Assembly: GCA_900074745.1 (NCBI GenBank)
Contig: LT598467.1
Span: 1,364,001-1,428,000, forward strand
Origin: Lachancea mirantina
Lineage: Eukaryota; Ascomycota; Saccharomycetes; Saccharomycetales; Saccharomycetaceae
DNA: 64,000 nt
Direction of reading: 5' to 3'
Shown: piece by piece, positions 61,678-64,000 of the stretch
Numbering within the stretch: position 1 is the first letter of the stretch
How the letters are laid out: every line of letters starts with the position of its first letter
The notes under the pieces: model-generated
The model's database searches: none
The model's input: the letters and a program-made list of their open reading frames with translations, nothing else
Told to the model about the DNA's origin: nothing
Made by a program: the position numbers and the translations under genes

Positions 61678-62379
61678 CTACAGGTACGCAGAGACGGCCT
61701 CGCCATCGAGCACCGTGAAAGGCTTGTCGGGCCCGACCACAGCGATGGACAGGTTCTTGGTGCTCAGAGTTTCGTCCTTGAGACAATGTTTGAGGGCCTC
61801 GACGGCGACCGCGATGAGCGCGTCCGCATCTTCAAGCTGCGTGAACTCGTCGAGCGAGCGTTCGAGATAAGTCTTGGCGCCCTGGGAGCGCGCCCCAATC
61901 GCAGTCCCGTAGATCTCGAGCGTGTTGCCCGAGGGCTGGAATTCGAGTATGTGCGGACCGCTATTATCGCACCCCGCAAGCAACAGGCCGACACCGTAAG
62001 GTCTCCCGCCGTAGGATTGCGTGTTTTTCTGTGCTTTGTCGCTGAGCAAGTGGCCAGCCTTTTCGAGCGCAAGCTTGCGGTTGTACACGAGGCTCGAGTA
62101 GTTGCACTGCTGTCTCAAAAAATTGCTGAGCACGCGCCCGTCGGGCGCGAGCCCAGCAAGCGAAAGCCCCATATGCTCGTCACACTTGATGATCTTTTTT
62201 TGGTACGAGGAAAGCTCGTCTGCGTTACGTTTCAGAGCGACCAACACGGCGTGTTTCTTCGACCGTACGCCGACTGTCACGCTGCCTTGCTTGATGGCTT
62301 CTAGCGCGTATTCGACCTGGAAAAGCCGGCCCGTAGGCGAAAAAGTCACCGTATCACCGTCGTAGTTGTTTCTAAACAT
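61678..62379 (-). CDS. PRE5: 20S proteasome alpha-6 subunit
   Basis: The 233-residue product matches yeast Pre5 (234) from the first residue: FRNNYDGDTVTFSPTGRLFQ, VEYALEAIKQGS and the alpha-subunit block GLSLAGLAPDGRVLSNFLRQQ. It is an outer-ring subunit of the 20S core and has no catalytic threonine, as expected. GRPYGVGLLLAG and GTAIGARSQGAKTYLE are also conserved. The third base of codons is strongly G/C-rich compared with neighbours such as YTA7, as in highly expressed genes. ATG at 62379. A perfect PACE element lies upstream. S. cerevisiae PRE5 is YMR314W, outside the block seen here. Confidence 0.98.
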   Translation of the reverse strand: MFRNNYDGDTVTFSPTGRLFQVEYALEAIKQGSVTVGVRSKKHAVLVALKRNADELSSYQKKIIKCDEHMGLSLAGLAPDGRVLSNFLRQQCNYSSLVYNRKLALEKAGHLLSDKAQKNTQSYGGRPYGVGLLLAGCDNSGPHILEFQPSGNTLEIYGTAIGARSQGAKTYLERSLDEFTQLEDADALIAVAVEALKHCLKDETLSTKNLSIAVVGPDKPFTVLDGEAVSAYL

Positions 62380-62460
62380 CTCAATTGAAGCGATGCCGGC
62401 ACTGGTGTCGCTTCGGAGCTGTCCTTCAAAGTGAAGGGTTCTTTACCAGCCAGTATGCTA

Positions 62461-62469
62461 TTTGCCACC
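62461..62469 (-). promoter_or_regulatory. PACE element (Rpn4 site) of PRE5
   Basis: TTTGCCACC on the plus strand is GGTGGCAAA on the PRE5 strand, the exact proteasome-associated control element, 82-90 bp before the ATG. In yeast it is bound by Rpn4, which co-regulates proteasome genes. Confidence 0.88.
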
Positions 62470-63148
62470 AAATGCGGATCCAAGACGAGTAAGCGTCGCG
62501 ATGTACGGTGCTGTTCGGCTGTAATATTCCGTACTTAGTGACTATAATATCCGTGAGTAACTCAGTTCCGTATCTAGCGATATACCCATGAGTATCCGTA
62601 CAAAAGTACTCCCTCACTGCTCAAGTCTGCAACTTCGGCCGCTGTATCGCCTCCCACGGTCATATCATCCGCATTGTTTACGAAAACCCTATCAAGCTAC
62701 AGCCCACACACCACGATATTCAAGTTAATTGTCGCGTGACCTAAGTGTCAGTATTCCATTTTACGTGTATGATTATTTGCAACGCTAAACGATGCATGGC
62801 CAATAGTGAGAATATTGTAAGACTAACTGTACTGACCAATAGAATTGATAAAGTTAGCTTCACGTATTCTTGGCGGCAGAACGACGCACGAAACGATATC
62901 CTGAGTTCAGTCCATATCTGGATCTAGAGAATGCTACTGTGAAGGAATTTTTGTACAAGATTATTATTTACCATCGGAATTGCTTATGGCAGAGTTTCTG
63001 AGCGTATGGGCCCCTTTGCAGAGGTAGTTGAGAAGGGTGAGGATACTTTTCGTGTGCAATGAGCTGACACATACGCTCTGCACTGCTACTATAGGTAGAG
63101 ATGAAATTAGTCATTGACGTATTTGCAAACGAGAAATCAGCAGTGTGT

Positions 63149-63168
63149 GGGGGGTGGGGGGGGGGGGG
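63149..63168 (+). repeat. G-run
   Basis: Six G, one T and thirteen G in a row. Such a tract could form a quadruplex; its exact length is also prone to sequencing error. Confidence 0.8.
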
Positions 63169-63249
63169 CGTAATAAATTGGAATATCATCTATGGACGCT
63201 GATAAAGCTACCTGAATTTATATGCCAAAAATGACCCGTAGGGTAGACA

Positions 63250-63695
63250 ATATGTTAGAAGGAGCTGGCGAGAAGGTGATATCGTTCATTCGATCACCAT
63301 CACGTGATCGAAGTGACAGAATAAAATTAGGTGAATGAACGGACGCTTCGTCATCAAAATGAAGTCATAATAACCGAATGATACTAGTAGTGGTCATGAT
63401 GTTGTCACACCCCATTATCACTGTAAGAGTGACCTAGTAGGTGACGTAATGATGACTCACCGTGAATGTTAGAGAAAGTAACGGATTCCGAAGTTAGAAC
63501 AATGCTACAGAAATTGTATAAAGGGAGCTGATACGACTAGGATCGAAGTGGTCATGGCCGTGAGATACCTACGGGGAGATATAAGTACTCAACACCTTAT
63601 CAGCTTTATTATTTAGATCACCTATGAACGAATTAAATGAGCACCTCAGAAATCTATCAACTACCGACAACGATAAACCTCAATACAATAATTGC
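63250..63695 (+). other. Possible remnant of a Ty-like LTR
   Basis: The region has TGTTAGA-type starts, a TATA-like GATATAAGTA near 63579 and an AT-rich stretch ending in CAATACAATA, reminiscent of solo LTRs of yeast Ty1/copia elements. No coding parts are seen. Treated as a possible fossil; the call is weak. Confidence 0.22.
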
Positions 63696-64000
63696 TCGAT
63701 AGCGAAGAAGTTTCAAGCTTTGTTCGAGCGGCTGGCACCAGGTATGCGACATAGTATGTAGGCAGAGATACGCAATGTGAGGCTTGGCAATGGGACGGCA
63801 TACCGAGAATAGTAAAGAAAGTGACGATATCACGTGACCGCGGTGCCAGAATCAAGCATTGGACTATCAGTGTAAAATAGGAAACGACGGTCGATCTCGA
63901 GAGGGGGAGACCTCTGTAGGGATTAGTACATGGAACCACATTGAATCACAGAGGGTCGACCTCGGCACGGGAAAGAGGGGGGAGAGGTCGCCCTATAGAG

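Larger units (their letters stand above)
62380..64000. other. Gene-free end of the window
   Basis: About 1.6 kb upstream of PRE5 with no convincing gene on either strand. It includes the PRE5 promoter, a long G-run and sequence that may be LTR-derived. The last 110 bp contain imperfect inverted repeats built from GGTCGA, GAGACCTCTGT and ACAGAGGGTC. Confidence 0.5.

Overview
This window is nuclear DNA of a budding yeast of the family Saccharomycetaceae. Nearly every gene has an obvious Saccharomyces cerevisiae ortholog of similar length. Genes are dense and almost intron-free, and the one intron seen (GOT1) is short and yeast-like. The orthologs come from two S. cerevisiae tracts, YGR261-276 (chromosome VII) and YMR288-301 (chromosome XIII), shuffled together into one gene list. 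That is the signature of a lineage that did not undergo the yeast whole-genome duplication (Lachancea, Kluyveromyces, Zygosaccharomyces, Torulaspora or Eremothecium type). I favour a Lachancea-like species, but the genus is not settled by what I can see. Gene names and S. cerevisiae gene order are from memory.

Layout. 1-2380: a hAT-family DNA transposon on the minus strand, cut by the window start, with an uninterrupted transposase frame. 2381-23812: HUA1, FOL2, TDA1, a PhoD-like phosphatase (YGR266W type), HAS1, MES1, BUD32, ABZ2, a tRNA-Lys(CUU), APL6 and HSH155. 23813-26652: a complete second hAT copy on the plus strand with a broken transposase gene. 26844-61340: GOT1 (one intron), YTA7, HER2, SLH1, EFG1, a YMR295C-type protein, an RTA1-like membrane protein, LCB1, PRC1, LIP1, TAF1, RTT102, RNH70, ADE4 and ATM1. 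61678-62379: PRE5, which does not belong to either syntenic tract. 62380-64000: no convincing gene; possible remains of a retrotransposon LTR and a G-run.

Main result. The 21.4-kb block between the two oppositely oriented hAT copies is inverted. Turning 2381-23812 around restores a gene order and orientation colinear with both S. cerevisiae tracts. The same turn also brings together a perfect 8-bp target-site duplication (TGATGCAT) around the right-hand hAT copy; its two halves now lie at 2381-2388 and 26653-26660. Two independent observations therefore point to recombination between two hAT copies. This predicts the sequence ACGGGTAT just outside the left copy, beyond the window.

Other points. 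JNM1 and DYN3, two dynein/dynactin genes, are missing from their expected slots. A short relic resembling the C-terminal part of signal peptide peptidase lies next to ADE4. Recognisable promoter elements sit in front of PRE5 (PACE), ADE4 (two TGACTC), HAS1 (PAC and RRPE-like) and FOL2 (paired CACGTG). BUD32 and ABZ2 converge with overlapping stop codons. The genes are unlinked in function (folate, tRNA charging, splicing, chromatin, sphingolipids, vacuole, proteasome), as expected for a yeast chromosome; LCB1, LIP1 and perhaps the RTA1-like gene form a loose lipid neighbourhood.
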